The translations under genes were made by a program, and so were the position numbers. Below the pieces are notes generated by a model. The model saw only the letters and a list, made by a program, of their open reading frames with translations, was not told the origin of the DNA and did not search any database. A stretch of DNA of 7,943 nt from JAWVZU01 sp033722075 (GTDB taxonomy: Bacteria; Pseudomonadota; Gammaproteobacteria; Xanthomonadales; SZUA-38), in assembly GCA_033722075.1 (NCBI GenBank), contig JAWVZU010000190.1, positions 1 to 7,943 of the forward strand. The letters run 5' to 3'. Positions within the stretch are counted from its first letter, which is position 1. Every line of letters begins with the position of its first letter. Of this stretch, positions 1 through 6,055 are shown one piece after another.

Positions 1-60
1 ATAGACGTGATAGTACGGCGTGGCGGTCAGATCGATCTGGTATTTGCGTGCGGTCGGCAT
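1..60 (-). CDS. REP-associated tyrosine transposase (RAYT, Y1/IS200-like), N-terminal fragment
   Basis: Read on the minus strand from an ATG at 60-58, the last 60 bases encode MPTARKYQIDLTATPYYHVY and stay open to the window edge. This is the typical beginning of RAYT-type transposases of the Y1_Tnp/IS200-like superfamily, which usually start MPRxxxxxLxxTPYYHxxxR and run to roughly 300 residues; the HUH and catalytic Tyr motifs would lie outside the window. These single-strand transposases act on REP palindromes near their own gene, and an imperfect inverted repeat does lie about 90 bases upstream (149-227). The sequence AAGGGA sits only 0-2 bases before the ATG, so the ribosome-binding site is poor. 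Recognition rests on 20 residues; the flanking repeat supports it. Confidence 0.72.
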   Translation of the reverse strand, partial: MPTARKYQIDLTATPYYHVY

Positions 61-578
61 TCCCTTGACTCGTCATTAAGTTCAGCCCGATGGTGCCAAC
101 TCCGCCAGCGGATCGCATCAGAAAACACCTCGCAAGGCTGTAGGAAAACGACGGGACTTTGGGTGTCCGGGATTGGTAGCATCCGAGCGCCGCAAAAAGA
201 AATCTCGGACACCCTGAATTTCCGTCGGCCAGCAGACCGGTATTCCCTGGGCATCTGGAAGCAGAGCACCGCAGCCGAGCTGACCAGTGCCGATGTCAGC
301 AGCATCACCGGGATCCAGCGCTTGCGCACTCCGCCACGGTCTCTGCGCTTCACCGCAACGAGCGCATAGAGCACGGCGAAGACCGCGGCGGTCAGGGAGA
401 CGACCGCGATCAGGAATGCCACCAGCAGGAGTTCTCGCAGGTCACCGAAGTTCGAGGCATGGGCCGGGCTGATGAGAATCAGGGAGGCAGGTATCGGCGC
501 GAGGCACCTTGATTGGGCCTGGGACCATGAATTCAGACGGCTGCGAGCAGGAGCGGTGATCGTACCAGTCGCCCGCAA
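27..578 (-). CDS. small two-helix membrane protein, 3' end probably replaced by the RAYT element
   Basis: I do not recognise the family. The frame opens at a TTG (578-576) and has GC-rich third positions from about 530 to 260. That part encodes a weak signal-like stretch ending PAHA (near residue 41), a hydrophobic helix (about residues 50-74, LLLVAFLIAVVSLTAAVFAV), a basic loop KRRDRGGVRKR, and a second helix (about 87-107). From about base 228 on, the frame runs through the inverted repeat and overlaps the first codons of the RAYT gene. Codon use there is no longer coding-like, so the last 60 or so residues are probably not native and the original gene was likely cut by insertion. There is no good ribosome-binding site; a GTG at 422-420 is an alternative start that keeps most of the first helix. 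It follows the cytochrome gene on the same strand but lies beyond a terminator. No haem motif is present. Confidence 0.35.
   Translation of the reverse strand: MRATGTITAPARSRLNSWSQAQSRCLAPIPASLILISPAHASNFGDLRELLLVAFLIAVVSLTAAVFAVLYALVAVKRRDRGGVRKRWIPVMLLTSALVSSAAVLCFQMPREYRSAGRRKFRVSEISFCGARMLPIPDTQSPVVFLQPCEVFSDAIRWRSWHHRAELNDESRECRPHANTRSI
149..227. repeat. REP-like imperfect inverted repeat upstream of the RAYT gene
   Basis: Core arms GGGTGTCCGGGATT (161-174) and AATCTCGGACACCC (201-214) pair at 13 of 14 positions around a 26-base loop. The similarity extends outward more loosely, with CGACGG at 149-154 matching CCGTCG at 222-227. Such a pair of inverted GGGTGTCC units next to a RAYT start is what is expected of the REP/BIME structure or end of this element. 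The outer limit near 227 probably marks where the element begins, because codon use in the neighbouring membrane-protein frame deteriorates from there. There is no T-run on either side, so it is not a standard terminator. Confidence 0.65.
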
Positions 579-611
579 CGAAGCGAGTGCCGAAGTCCGC
601 CCAGAACCTGA

Positions 612-644
612 ACGAGAACCGGCCCGGGAGAGACACCGGGCCGG
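612..644 (-). terminator. intrinsic terminator of the octaheme cytochrome gene
   Basis: CCGGCCCGG (619-627) and CCGGGCCGG (636-644) form a perfect 9-bp, all-GC stem with an 8-base loop. Read on the minus strand it is followed by TTCTCGTT, a modest T-rich tract. It begins about 40 bases past the cytochrome stop codon, the usual place for a Rho-independent terminator. It separates the cytochrome transcript from the small membrane-protein gene further along the strand. Confidence 0.7.
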
Positions 645-683
645 CGTGTTGCTGGACTAGCGGGTTCGGAAGGGGTGTGAACG

Positions 684-2267
684 CTAGTCGCTTGGCGGAA
701 CCCTGGCGCCGCCGGAGATCGGGTTGGCGGTCCATCCAAGGGCCTCCCAATCGATTGTTCCGGGCATATGGCAGTCGACGCATCCGCCCATGCCCTGTCC
801 CAGGGCGTCCTCTGCAGGCGCGATCTCGTGGTTCACCGACAGCAGCATGGTGGTGTCGACAAACTCGTAGCCCCCGCTGTAGTCCTGGCCGTTGTAGGCG
901 GCACCTTCTTCAAGCGCCGAGTGCCAGTCGAACCGTCCCCAGAAGGGATTCGGGCCCGGTCCCGTTCCGAACAGGTGCGGCACGAGCATCGACTGGGTGT
1001 GGACGTCGGCAGGCTGGTTGCCCACCATCAGCTTGAACGGATAGATCATGGCGTCGTCGTCGTAGAAGCTGCCGACCGGCGATCCAAGGTCGACCGGCGT
1101 CTGGTCATATTGGTCATTGACGCCGATGACTTTGCGCCGCCAGGTCCCGTTGGCGTAGCGCAGGACGGGCCGCACGTCGTTCTTCCAGACGAAGCTGCCT
1201 TTCTTCTTGTCGTAGGTCGGCCGACCGGTGGTCTCGTCGATCGGGATCGGATCGACGTTCATGCCGGCGTCCGCCCAGTACCATTCGGTCTTGGTCGAGA
1301 TGGCTCGTGCGATCGCGGGAATATGGCAGACCTGGCAGGCCAGCCGGTCATGCCAGCCGCTTTCCATCAATGCCGGATCGACCAGATTGGCATGGATCGC
1401 GGCCCGGTCCGTGTGGCAGTCCTCGCACTGCTGCATGTCGCCCTCGTCAACGGAATGGAGCGCCATGCCGGGGATCCCGTGAACGACCTTGCCGGTGTCC
1501 GGGTCCACCTTGGAGGCGTGGCAGTCGACGCAGACCATGTCGCCGCCGTCCACGCCCATATGGACGTCGAACTCGCGGGTCGTGGCGATCAGGTCGGTGG
1601 AGATATCGCCATGCTTGACGTTGTCGCCACCGCCGGCCTTGGCGTGGCACCCGATGCAGGCCTTGCGGGTCGGCTCGCCACCGTTGAAGGCGATGTTCTG
1701 GGCAACGAAATCGAGGTCGACGCTCGGATCCGGCATCCCGGCTGAGGTCTTGCCCTTCTGGTAGGTGCCGGTCTGGTCATGGCAGACGAGGCAGTCGATG
1801 TTCTCCGGATTGGAAAAGTCGAAGCTGTCGTCCTTGTAGCCGTAGCCGATATGGCACTGGGTGCAGCGGGGTTCGTTGCTGCCGACGGCCACGCAGAAGT
1901 TGTTGACCAGGTCCTTCTTGCCGTGGACCTCGCCCTCGAGTCCCTCGATATTGACGATCTTGCCGGCCCACTTGAAGTGGCCCATCTGCAGGACGTCGGC
2001 TGCTTCCTCACCGTGACACTCCAGGCACGAGGCGGTGCCTTCGTAGCTGTAGCTCTGGAACCACAACTCGTGGAATCGCTCCAGACCGACGGCCTCGGCG
2101 AATTCGTCGACGCCTTTCTCAGAAAGAATCTCGAGTTCGGCCTGGGTGAGGTTCCGCAGGCCTGCCACAGCTGAATCAGTGGAGCCGCTAGCTGCGGGGA
2201 CTAAGGTGACCAGTGCCGCAATCAGCAATACGCAGGCACGCGATGGGGGTGCTTGGGAGGTTCTCAT
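684..2267 (-). CDS. octaheme c-type cytochrome, tetrathionate reductase (OTR) family
   Basis: A 527-residue secreted multihaem cytochrome. Residues 1 to about 25-29 form a Sec signal peptide (hydrophobic CVLLIAALVTLV, then PAASGS). Eight CXXCH haem sites start at residues 81, 135, 159, 204, 246, 281, 311 and 496. The spacing and the conserved stretches FCVAVGSNEPRCTQCH, IDCLVCHDQTGTY, GGGDNVKHGD and DVHMGVDG match the octaheme tetrathionate reductase family known from Shewanella, whose member reduces tetrathionate, nitrite and hydroxylamine in vitro. That family has a lysine-ligated active-site haem. By motif, Lys218 (GDNVKHGD), Asp215, Cys125 and Asn122 are the candidates for its active-site Lys, Asp, Cys and Asn, inferred without an alignment. 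It would work in the periplasm; no quinol dehydrogenase or other electron donor is encoded nearby. AAGGAG lies 7 bases before the ATG. An FNR-type promoter precedes it and a terminator follows. The physiological substrate cannot be told from sequence. Confidence 0.93.
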   Translation of the reverse strand: MRTSQAPPSRACVLLIAALVTLVPAASGSTDSAVAGLRNLTQAELEILSEKGVDEFAEAVGLERFHELWFQSYSYEGTASCLECHGEEAADVLQMGHFKWAGKIVNIEGLEGEVHGKKDLVNNFCVAVGSNEPRCTQCHIGYGYKDDSFDFSNPENIDCLVCHDQTGTYQKGKTSAGMPDPSVDLDFVAQNIAFNGGEPTRKACIGCHAKAGGGDNVKHGDISTDLIATTREFDVHMGVDGGDMVCVDCHASKVDPDTGKVVHGIPGMALHSVDEGDMQQCEDCHTDRAAIHANLVDPALMESGWHDRLACQVCHIPAIARAISTKTEWYWADAGMNVDPIPIDETTGRPTYDKKKGSFVWKNDVRPVLRYANGTWRRKVIGVNDQYDQTPVDLGSPVGSFYDDDAMIYPFKLMVGNQPADVHTQSMLVPHLFGTGPGPNPFWGRFDWHSALEEGAAYNGQDYSGGYEFVDTTMLLSVNHEIAPAEDALGQGMGGCVDCHMPGTIDWEALGWTANPISGGARVPPSD

Positions 2268-2304
2268 GGTAGCTCTCCTTGAGGTGGGGATTCCGCTACC
2301 AGTT

Positions 2305-2346
2305 ATTATTTCAGATATCGCTAAATTAGAATTTGACGATTATCAA
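2305..2346 (-). promoter_or_regulatory. class II FNR/Anr/DNR-type promoter of the octaheme cytochrome gene
   Basis: TTGAC-GATT-ATCAA at 2333-2346 matches the FNR-family consensus TTGAT-N4-ATCAA at 9 of 10 positions; on the minus strand it reads TTGAT-AATC-GTCAA. Twenty-two bases downstream on that strand lies AATAAT (2310-2305), a 5/6 match to the -10 box. With a start of transcription near 2298, the box would be centred at about -41.5, the class II activator position. The leader would be about 30 bases and contain the AAGGAG site. No good -35 hexamer is present, as expected when the activator substitutes for it. FNR, Anr and NO-sensing DNR proteins share this motif, so the actual regulator is open. 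Confidence 0.72.
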
Positions 2347-2358
2347 TTCCGTGGTCGC

Positions 2359-2373
2359 CTGGTCAGTCCAGGT
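2359..2373. repeat. short hairpin in the leader between the 98-residue gene and the cytochrome gene
   Basis: CCTGG-TCAGT-CCAGG is a 5-bp stem with a 5-base loop, lying just past the stop of the 98-residue gene and before the FNR-type box. It has no T-run on the minus strand, so it is weak as a terminator and may be chance. Confidence 0.25.
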
Positions 2374-2382
2374 TTCTTCAGC

Positions 2383-2679
2383 CTACTCGGCAGGTTCCAG
2401 AAGCGTCGAGTCGAACTGATAATGTGAGCCGTCTCTGGCGACGAGCTGAATTTCCCACAGCTCCTCGTCGGGGATCTGGGTGCGCTCGTGCCCGGGGAGT
2501 TCACGCTCATCGTCCACCTGGACGCCCCAGACGCGGACGTGTCGAGCGCCGGAAACGGGAATGCGATCAGGGGCGAAACGAGCTCGCATCTCCTCAGAAA
2601 CCGCCTCGCCGGCCCAGCGTGCCTGGCCGACTTCGATGAGTCGTGCCACGTTCGCGGGCATCTGGTTCTTGCTGGTCAT
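2383..2679 (-). CDS. uncharacterised 98-residue protein upstream of the octaheme cytochrome
   Basis: I do not recognise this protein. It is a small, acidic, probably cytoplasmic protein with no signal peptide, membrane segment or cysteine, so it cannot bind haem c. The N-terminal third (residues 8-36, VARLIEVGQARWAGEAVSEE and on) looks helical. Residues 47-56 (HVRVWGVQVD) and 75-93 (WEIQLVARDGSHYQF) look like beta strands separated by an acidic loop. The gene is supported by GC-rich third positions, an ATG start and an AGGAG site 8 bases upstream (2692-2688). It is on the same strand as the cytochrome gene, 115 bases ahead of it, with no convincing terminator between, so partial read-through is possible. 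Both genes have their own FNR-type box, which suggests a role in the same anaerobic or NO response; this is inference from context only. Confidence 0.8.
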   Translation of the reverse strand: MTSKNQMPANVARLIEVGQARWAGEAVSEEMRARFAPDRIPVSGARHVRVWGVQVDDERELPGHERTQIPDEELWEIQLVARDGSHYQFDSTLLEPAE

Positions 2680-2707
2680 GATCGGGTCTCCTGGCCGAAC
2701 GTGCCCC

Positions 2708-2749
2708 AGAGTAATGCGGACTTCTTCACGATCGCTTGATCGTGATCAG
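2708..2749 (-). promoter_or_regulatory. second FNR/Anr/DNR-type promoter, driving the 98-residue gene
   Basis: TTGAT-CGTG-ATCAG at 2736-2749 matches TTGAT-N4-ATCAA at 9 of 10 positions. On the minus strand, 22 bases downstream (the same spacing as in the cytochrome promoter), TACTCT (2713-2708) keeps the three most conserved -10 positions (T, A and final T) but only 3/6 overall. A transcript would start near 2701, about 21 bases before the ATG, leaving room for AGGAG at 2692-2688. The box also lies about 75 bases before the divergent gene at 2824, so it could influence that gene too, but no matching -10 is seen on the plus strand. Confidence 0.58.
2726..2745. promoter_or_regulatory. perfect palindrome in the divergent intergenic region, overlapping the FNR-type box
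   Basis: TCACGATC-GCTT-GATCGTGA is a perfect 8-bp inverted repeat with a 4-base centre, and its right half is shared with the FNR-type box at 2736-2749. It could be an operator for a second, dimeric regulator competing with the FNR-type protein, or the symmetry may partly come from the GATC repeats. No T-run follows in either direction, so it is not a terminator. Confidence 0.45.
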
Positions 2750-2823
2750 GTGTGCGCCTCAATGGATGCTGGCGGCGGTCCGGTCAAATCCTTATTCTCC
2801 CCATACTTCCTCGAGGGCAACCT

Positions 2824-4623
2824 ATGTCCCTTTTTGCCGAATTGAAGCGCCGTAATGTGTTTCGGGTGGCTGCCGCCTACCTGGTGACGGGTTGGCTGCT
2901 CGTGGAAGGTACGTCGGTGCTGATAGAGATCTATGCGGCGCCGGACTGGATTCCGAAGATGCTGGTCGGTCTGCTGCTCCTGGGTTTTCCGGTGGCGTTG
3001 TTTTTTGCCTGGGCTTTCGAGATCACCCCCGAGGGCATCAAGCGCGAGTCCGAGGTGGATCGGACCCAATCGATCACCGGCGAAACCGGCAGGCGGCTGG
3101 ATTTAATCACCATCATCATCCTGCTGGCGGTGGTTGCCCTGGTTGCTGCCGACCGCTTCCTGCTGGGCCCCGGCTCGCCGCGCCTTGCAGACGTCGCCGC
3201 GCCGGATCGAAGCTCGATCGCGGTTCTGCCTTTCCGGAACATGAGTGCGGACTCGGAAAACGTCTATTTCTCCGATGGGGTTGCCGAGGAGATCCTGAAC
3301 GTACTGGCCAGGGTGCCGGACCTGCAGGTTGCCGCACGGACCTCCTCGTTCCGGTTCCGCGGCGACGAACTGGACATTCCGGCGATTGCTGCCGAACTGG
3401 GTGTCGCGACGGTTCTCGAAGGCTCGGTGCGCAAGCAGGGCGAACGCGTGAGGATCACGGCTCAGCTCATCGACGCCGCCAACGGCTTTCACCTCTGGTC
3501 GGATACCTATGACCGGGAGCTGGACGACATTTTTGCGATCCAGGATGAAATCGCAGCGGCCATCGCCCGCGCACTCTCCGTGCAGCTTGACGTCAACCAG
3601 GCCACCGACGCGCGTACCAATGACCCCGAAGCCTATGATCTCTATCTCCAGGGGATGCACCGCTGGCGGATGCGGACCGGAGAAGACATTCTTGCGGCGA
3701 TCAGACTCTTCGAGCAATCACGCGCTCGTGACCCCAAGTTCGCGCGGGCCTACGAAGGCCTCGCACAGTCCTACGTCGTTCTGGCGACCTACACGGAAGC
3801 CGAGCGGACCGAGACCAATCGTCTGGCCGAGATCAATGCGCTCCATGCATTGGCCCTGGATCCGAGTGCGGCCGGCGCCTATGCGACGCTCGGCAACTCT
3901 GTCTATGAAGCGGAAGCATTGCCGACCGGGCTTGCCCTGCTCGAACGGGCGGTTGCGCTGGATCCGAAGGACGCGAATGCGAGGGGTTGGCTTGGTCTGC
4001 AGCGGTTCTTCACTGGCGACGTGGACGGCGCCATCCGTGAGCACCAGATCGCGATCGAGCTCGACCCGCAGTTCAGTCTTCAATATTCGAACCTGGGTTA
4101 TGTGTATTTCTCGGAGGGTCGCCTCGATGACGTCCGCCAAACTCTAGAGGAACTCGTCGAGGTCAACCCGAACGATATCTGGATCCCGTCCATGAAGATC
4201 CAGATCGGGTATCTGGCCGACGAGCCCGAAACCATAGTTGAAGGCGTGAGAGAGGCGGCGGCGCTGAAAGGCGCGGAGGCAGCAACGCGATTCGCTTCAC
4301 GGATTGCGGAAGCGCTCAGGGGTGGTCATGACGCGGCCGCTGTCGCCGCGGAGATCGTGGCCGCAGGCCCCGATGGATGGCAGGTTCCCGATGGCCAGAA
4401 TTTTCTCTGGAGCGTGGACGCCCTGGTCCTGTTGCTCGCACTGGAGCAACCCCGACAGGCACTGCAATTCTTTGAGGCCATGGCGGCTGTCGATTTTTCG
4501 AATGACAAGTACTGGGGCATCTATGGCGAGACCTTTTCCCCCTTGCGCTGTTTTGCCCGCTTTCAGGAAAGCATGCGGAAGCTCGGCTACGGCCGCTTCG
4601 TCGATACATGGGAATGCGAGTGA
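2824..4623 (+). CDS. inner-membrane TolB/FlgO-like domain and TPR-repeat protein
   Basis: A 599-residue protein. The ATG at 2824 is chosen over a GTG at 2752 because GAGGG lies 6 bases upstream and the family characteristically begins MS-L-F-ELKRRNVFRVAAAYL. Segments: hydrophobic helices at about residues 12-34, 46-67 and 94-114; a TolB-N/FlgO-like domain at about 131-257 (SIAVLPFRNMSADSENVYFS, VLEGSVRKQGERVRITAQLI, HLWSDTYDRELDDIFAIQDE); then TPR-like helical repeats from about 266 to 450 (NDPEAYDLYLQG, ALDPSAAGAYATLGN, ALDPKDANARGWLGL, ELDPQFSLQYSNLGYVYFSEGR). The C-terminal 150 residues are helical and less clear. Related proteins often carry an adenylate cyclase or DNA-binding domain in front; this one has only the membrane anchor, so it is probably a protein-interaction or sensing scaffold with most of its mass on one face of the membrane. 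Function not established. Transcribed divergently from the 98-residue gene. Confidence 0.88.
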   Translation: MSLFAELKRRNVFRVAAAYLVTGWLLVEGTSVLIEIYAAPDWIPKMLVGLLLLGFPVALFFAWAFEITPEGIKRESEVDRTQSITGETGRRLDLITIIILLAVVALVAADRFLLGPGSPRLADVAAPDRSSIAVLPFRNMSADSENVYFSDGVAEEILNVLARVPDLQVAARTSSFRFRGDELDIPAIAAELGVATVLEGSVRKQGERVRITAQLIDAANGFHLWSDTYDRELDDIFAIQDEIAAAIARALSVQLDVNQATDARTNDPEAYDLYLQGMHRWRMRTGEDILAAIRLFEQSRARDPKFARAYEGLAQSYVVLATYTEAERTETNRLAEINALHALALDPSAAGAYATLGNSVYEAEALPTGLALLERAVALDPKDANARGWLGLQRFFTGDVDGAIREHQIAIELDPQFSLQYSNLGYVYFSEGRLDDVRQTLEELVEVNPNDIWIPSMKIQIGYLADEPETIVEGVREAAALKGAEAATRFASRIAEALRGGHDAAAVAAEIVAAGPDGWQVPDGQNFLWSVDALVLLLALEQPRQALQFFEAMAAVDFSNDKYWGIYGETFSPLRCFARFQESMRKLGYGRFVDTWECE

Positions 4624-4630
4624 GCGGTGA

Positions 4631-4651
4631 CGGAAAGCGGTCGGCTTTCTG
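4631..4651 (+). terminator. weak hairpin after the TPR gene
   Basis: CGGAAAGC-GGTCG-GCTTTCTG pairs over 8 bp including one G-T pair, starting 8 bases after the stop codon at 4621-4623. No T-run follows (CTAACATG), so termination would be inefficient and some transcripts may read into the amidohydrolase pair. Confidence 0.3.
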
Positions 4652-4658
4652 CTAACAT
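4650..4658 (+). promoter_or_regulatory. possible extended -10 promoter of the amidohydrolase pair
   Basis: TGCTAACAT fits an extended -10 element (TG-N-TAACAT, 4/6 to TATAAT), 41 bases before the ATG at 4700. There is no convincing -35: the nearest candidate, GTGACG at 4627, is spaced 20 bases. The gap between the TPR gene and the amidohydrolases is only 76 bases, so co-transcription is an alternative. Confidence 0.3.
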
Positions 4659-4699
4659 GCCGGGCCTTCCAACTGCTCAACCTGTAGGAGCAAGGCCTG

Positions 4700-6055
4700 A
4701 TGCCAAAGCCCTTTTTGCTGCTTTTGCTGCTGATTGCCCAGGCGGCGATCGGAGATTCCCACGAGACAAACGATCCCTATCCGTCAACTTATGAGCCGCG
4801 GCGTTCGGAGCCGTTGCTGATCATCAATGCAACGATCCTGACCGGCACTGGAGCGCGTCTGGATGGCGCTGATCTCCGGATCGAGGACGGCCGAATCAAG
4901 GACGTCGGACTGGCCCTGCCCAGAGCCGGCGCGCGGGTCATCGACGCCGAGGGCCGTTGGGTGACGCCGGGGTTGATCGATGTCCACTCGCATCTTGGCG
5001 TCTATCCGAGCCCGGGCCTGAATGCCCACTCTGACGGCAACGAAATGACCGACCCGGTCACGGCCGAGGTCTGGGCCGAGCACAGCGTCTGGCCCCAGGA
5101 TCCGGGCTTCGATACGGCCCGCGCCGGGGGCGTCACCAGCCTGCAGATCCTGCCCGGATCGGCAAACCTGATCGGCGGTCGCGCAGTCACCCTGAAGAAT
5201 GTTCCATCCGTTTCCTACCAGGGCATGAAGTTTCCGGGTGCTCCGCACGGCATGAAGATGGCTTGCGGCGAGAATCCCAAGCGGGTCTACGGCGGCAGGG
5301 GAAAGGCGCCGAGCACCCGCATGGGCAACGTCGCCGGCTACCGGCAGGCGTGGATCGATGCGCAGGAATATCGGCGCAAGTGGGAGGAATACCGGAACAG
5401 CGACGACGAGGACGCCAAGCGTCCCGAGCGCGACCTGCAGATGGAAACGCTGGCCGGCGTGCTGGCAGGTGACATCCTCGTGCACATGCACTGCTACCGC
5501 GGCGACGAGATGATGACCATCCTGGATATGGCGGAGGAGTTCGGCTATCACGTCAGCGCGTTCCACCATGGCGTGGAGGCATACAAGATTGCCGATGAGT
5601 TGGCCGAGGCCGGAACCTGTGGCGCGCTGTGGGCGGACTGGTGGGGTTTCAAACTGGAAGCCTACGACGGGATTCAGCAGAACATCGCCCTTGTCGATCG
5701 CCCCGAGGGCGGCTGCGCCATCGTCCATTCGGACTCCTCGGAAGGGATCCAGCGGTTGAACCAGGAAGCGGCCAAGGCGATGACCGCCGGACAGCGTGCA
5801 GGCCTGGACATCCGGCCCGAGCAGGCTATCACCTGGATCACGTCCAACGCAGCGAAATCGCTGGGCGTACTCGACCAGACCGGCACCCTGGAGGCCGGCA
5901 AGATGGCCGACGTCGTGTTGTGGAACGGCAACCCCTTCAGCGTCTACGCGAAGGCGGACCAGGTGTACGTTGATGGCGCGTTGCTGTACGACCGGAATGA
6001 CCCGGAGAAACAGCATGTCAGTGATTTCCTGCTGGGACAGGAGTTGGCGGAATGA
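4700..6055 (+). CDS. secreted metal-dependent amidohydrolase (imidazolonepropionase/prolidase-like), active-type paralogue
   Basis: A 451-residue exported amidohydrolase-superfamily protein. Residues 1 to about 18 are a signal peptide (a run of leucines, then AQAAIG). Residues 38-87 form the N-terminal part of the beta-sandwich (PLLIINATILTGTGARLDGA). The TIM-barrel metal site begins at VTPGLIDVHSHLG with His96 and His98. Further ligand candidates are Lys166 (GGRAVTLK), His262/His264 (VHMHCY), His289/His290 (SAFHHGVEAYKIADEL) and Asp345 (HSDSSEG). A charged helix at 218-250 (YRRKWEEYRNSDDEDAKRPE) and an aromatic stretch WADWWGFK (311-318) stand out. Residues 395-430 (GTLEAGKMADVVLWNGNPF) close the sandwich. 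The family hydrolyses cyclic amides or dipeptides; the substrate here cannot be named. AGGAG lies 9 bases before the ATG. The stop codon overlaps the start of the next gene (ATGA), so the two products are likely made together. Confidence 0.9.
   Translation: MPKPFLLLLLLIAQAAIGDSHETNDPYPSTYEPRRSEPLLIINATILTGTGARLDGADLRIEDGRIKDVGLALPRAGARVIDAEGRWVTPGLIDVHSHLGVYPSPGLNAHSDGNEMTDPVTAEVWAEHSVWPQDPGFDTARAGGVTSLQILPGSANLIGGRAVTLKNVPSVSYQGMKFPGAPHGMKMACGENPKRVYGGRGKAPSTRMGNVAGYRQAWIDAQEYRRKWEEYRNSDDEDAKRPERDLQMETLAGVLAGDILVHMHCYRGDEMMTILDMAEEFGYHVSAFHHGVEAYKIADELAEAGTCGALWADWWGFKLEAYDGIQQNIALVDRPEGGCAIVHSDSSEGIQRLNQEAAKAMTAGQRAGLDIRPEQAITWITSNAAKSLGVLDQTGTLEAGKMADVVLWNGNPFSVYAKADQVYVDGALLYDRNDPEKQHVSDFLLGQELAE

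Noticed and set aside
161..214. The GGGTGTCC inverted repeat as an intrinsic terminator
   Set aside because: The loop is 26 bases, and no T-run follows the stem in either direction; its place beside a RAYT start explains it better.
768..1745. Long open frame (325 codons) on the plus strand opposite the octaheme cytochrome gene
   Set aside because: It is antisense to a gene with eight haem motifs, signal peptide, ribosome-binding site and promoter; it arises from the GC-rich codon pattern.
684..2267. Assignment as an octaheme nitrite reductase or hydroxylamine oxidoreductase
   Set aside because: All eight haem sites are CXXCH with no CXXCK, and the motifs around sites 2-5 fit the tetrathionate reductase family instead.
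2146..2427. 93-codon open frame on the plus strand across the cytochrome promoter region
   Set aside because: It overlaps the start of the cytochrome gene, its promoter and the end of the 98-residue gene, all on the other strand, and has no ribosome-binding site.
2488..2739. 83-codon plus-strand frame opposite the 98-residue gene
   Set aside because: The minus-strand gene has an AGGAG site at correct spacing and better third-position bias; the plus frame has neither.
2752..2823. GTG at 2752 as start of the TPR membrane protein
   Set aside because: It would add 24 residues of unusual composition and place the start next to the FNR-type box; the ATG at 2824 has GAGGG 6 bases upstream and the family's usual N-terminus.
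4784..6016. Long open frame (410 codons) on the minus strand opposite the first amidohydrolase
   Set aside because: Antisense shadow of a well-supported gene; no ribosome-binding site and no recognisable domain.
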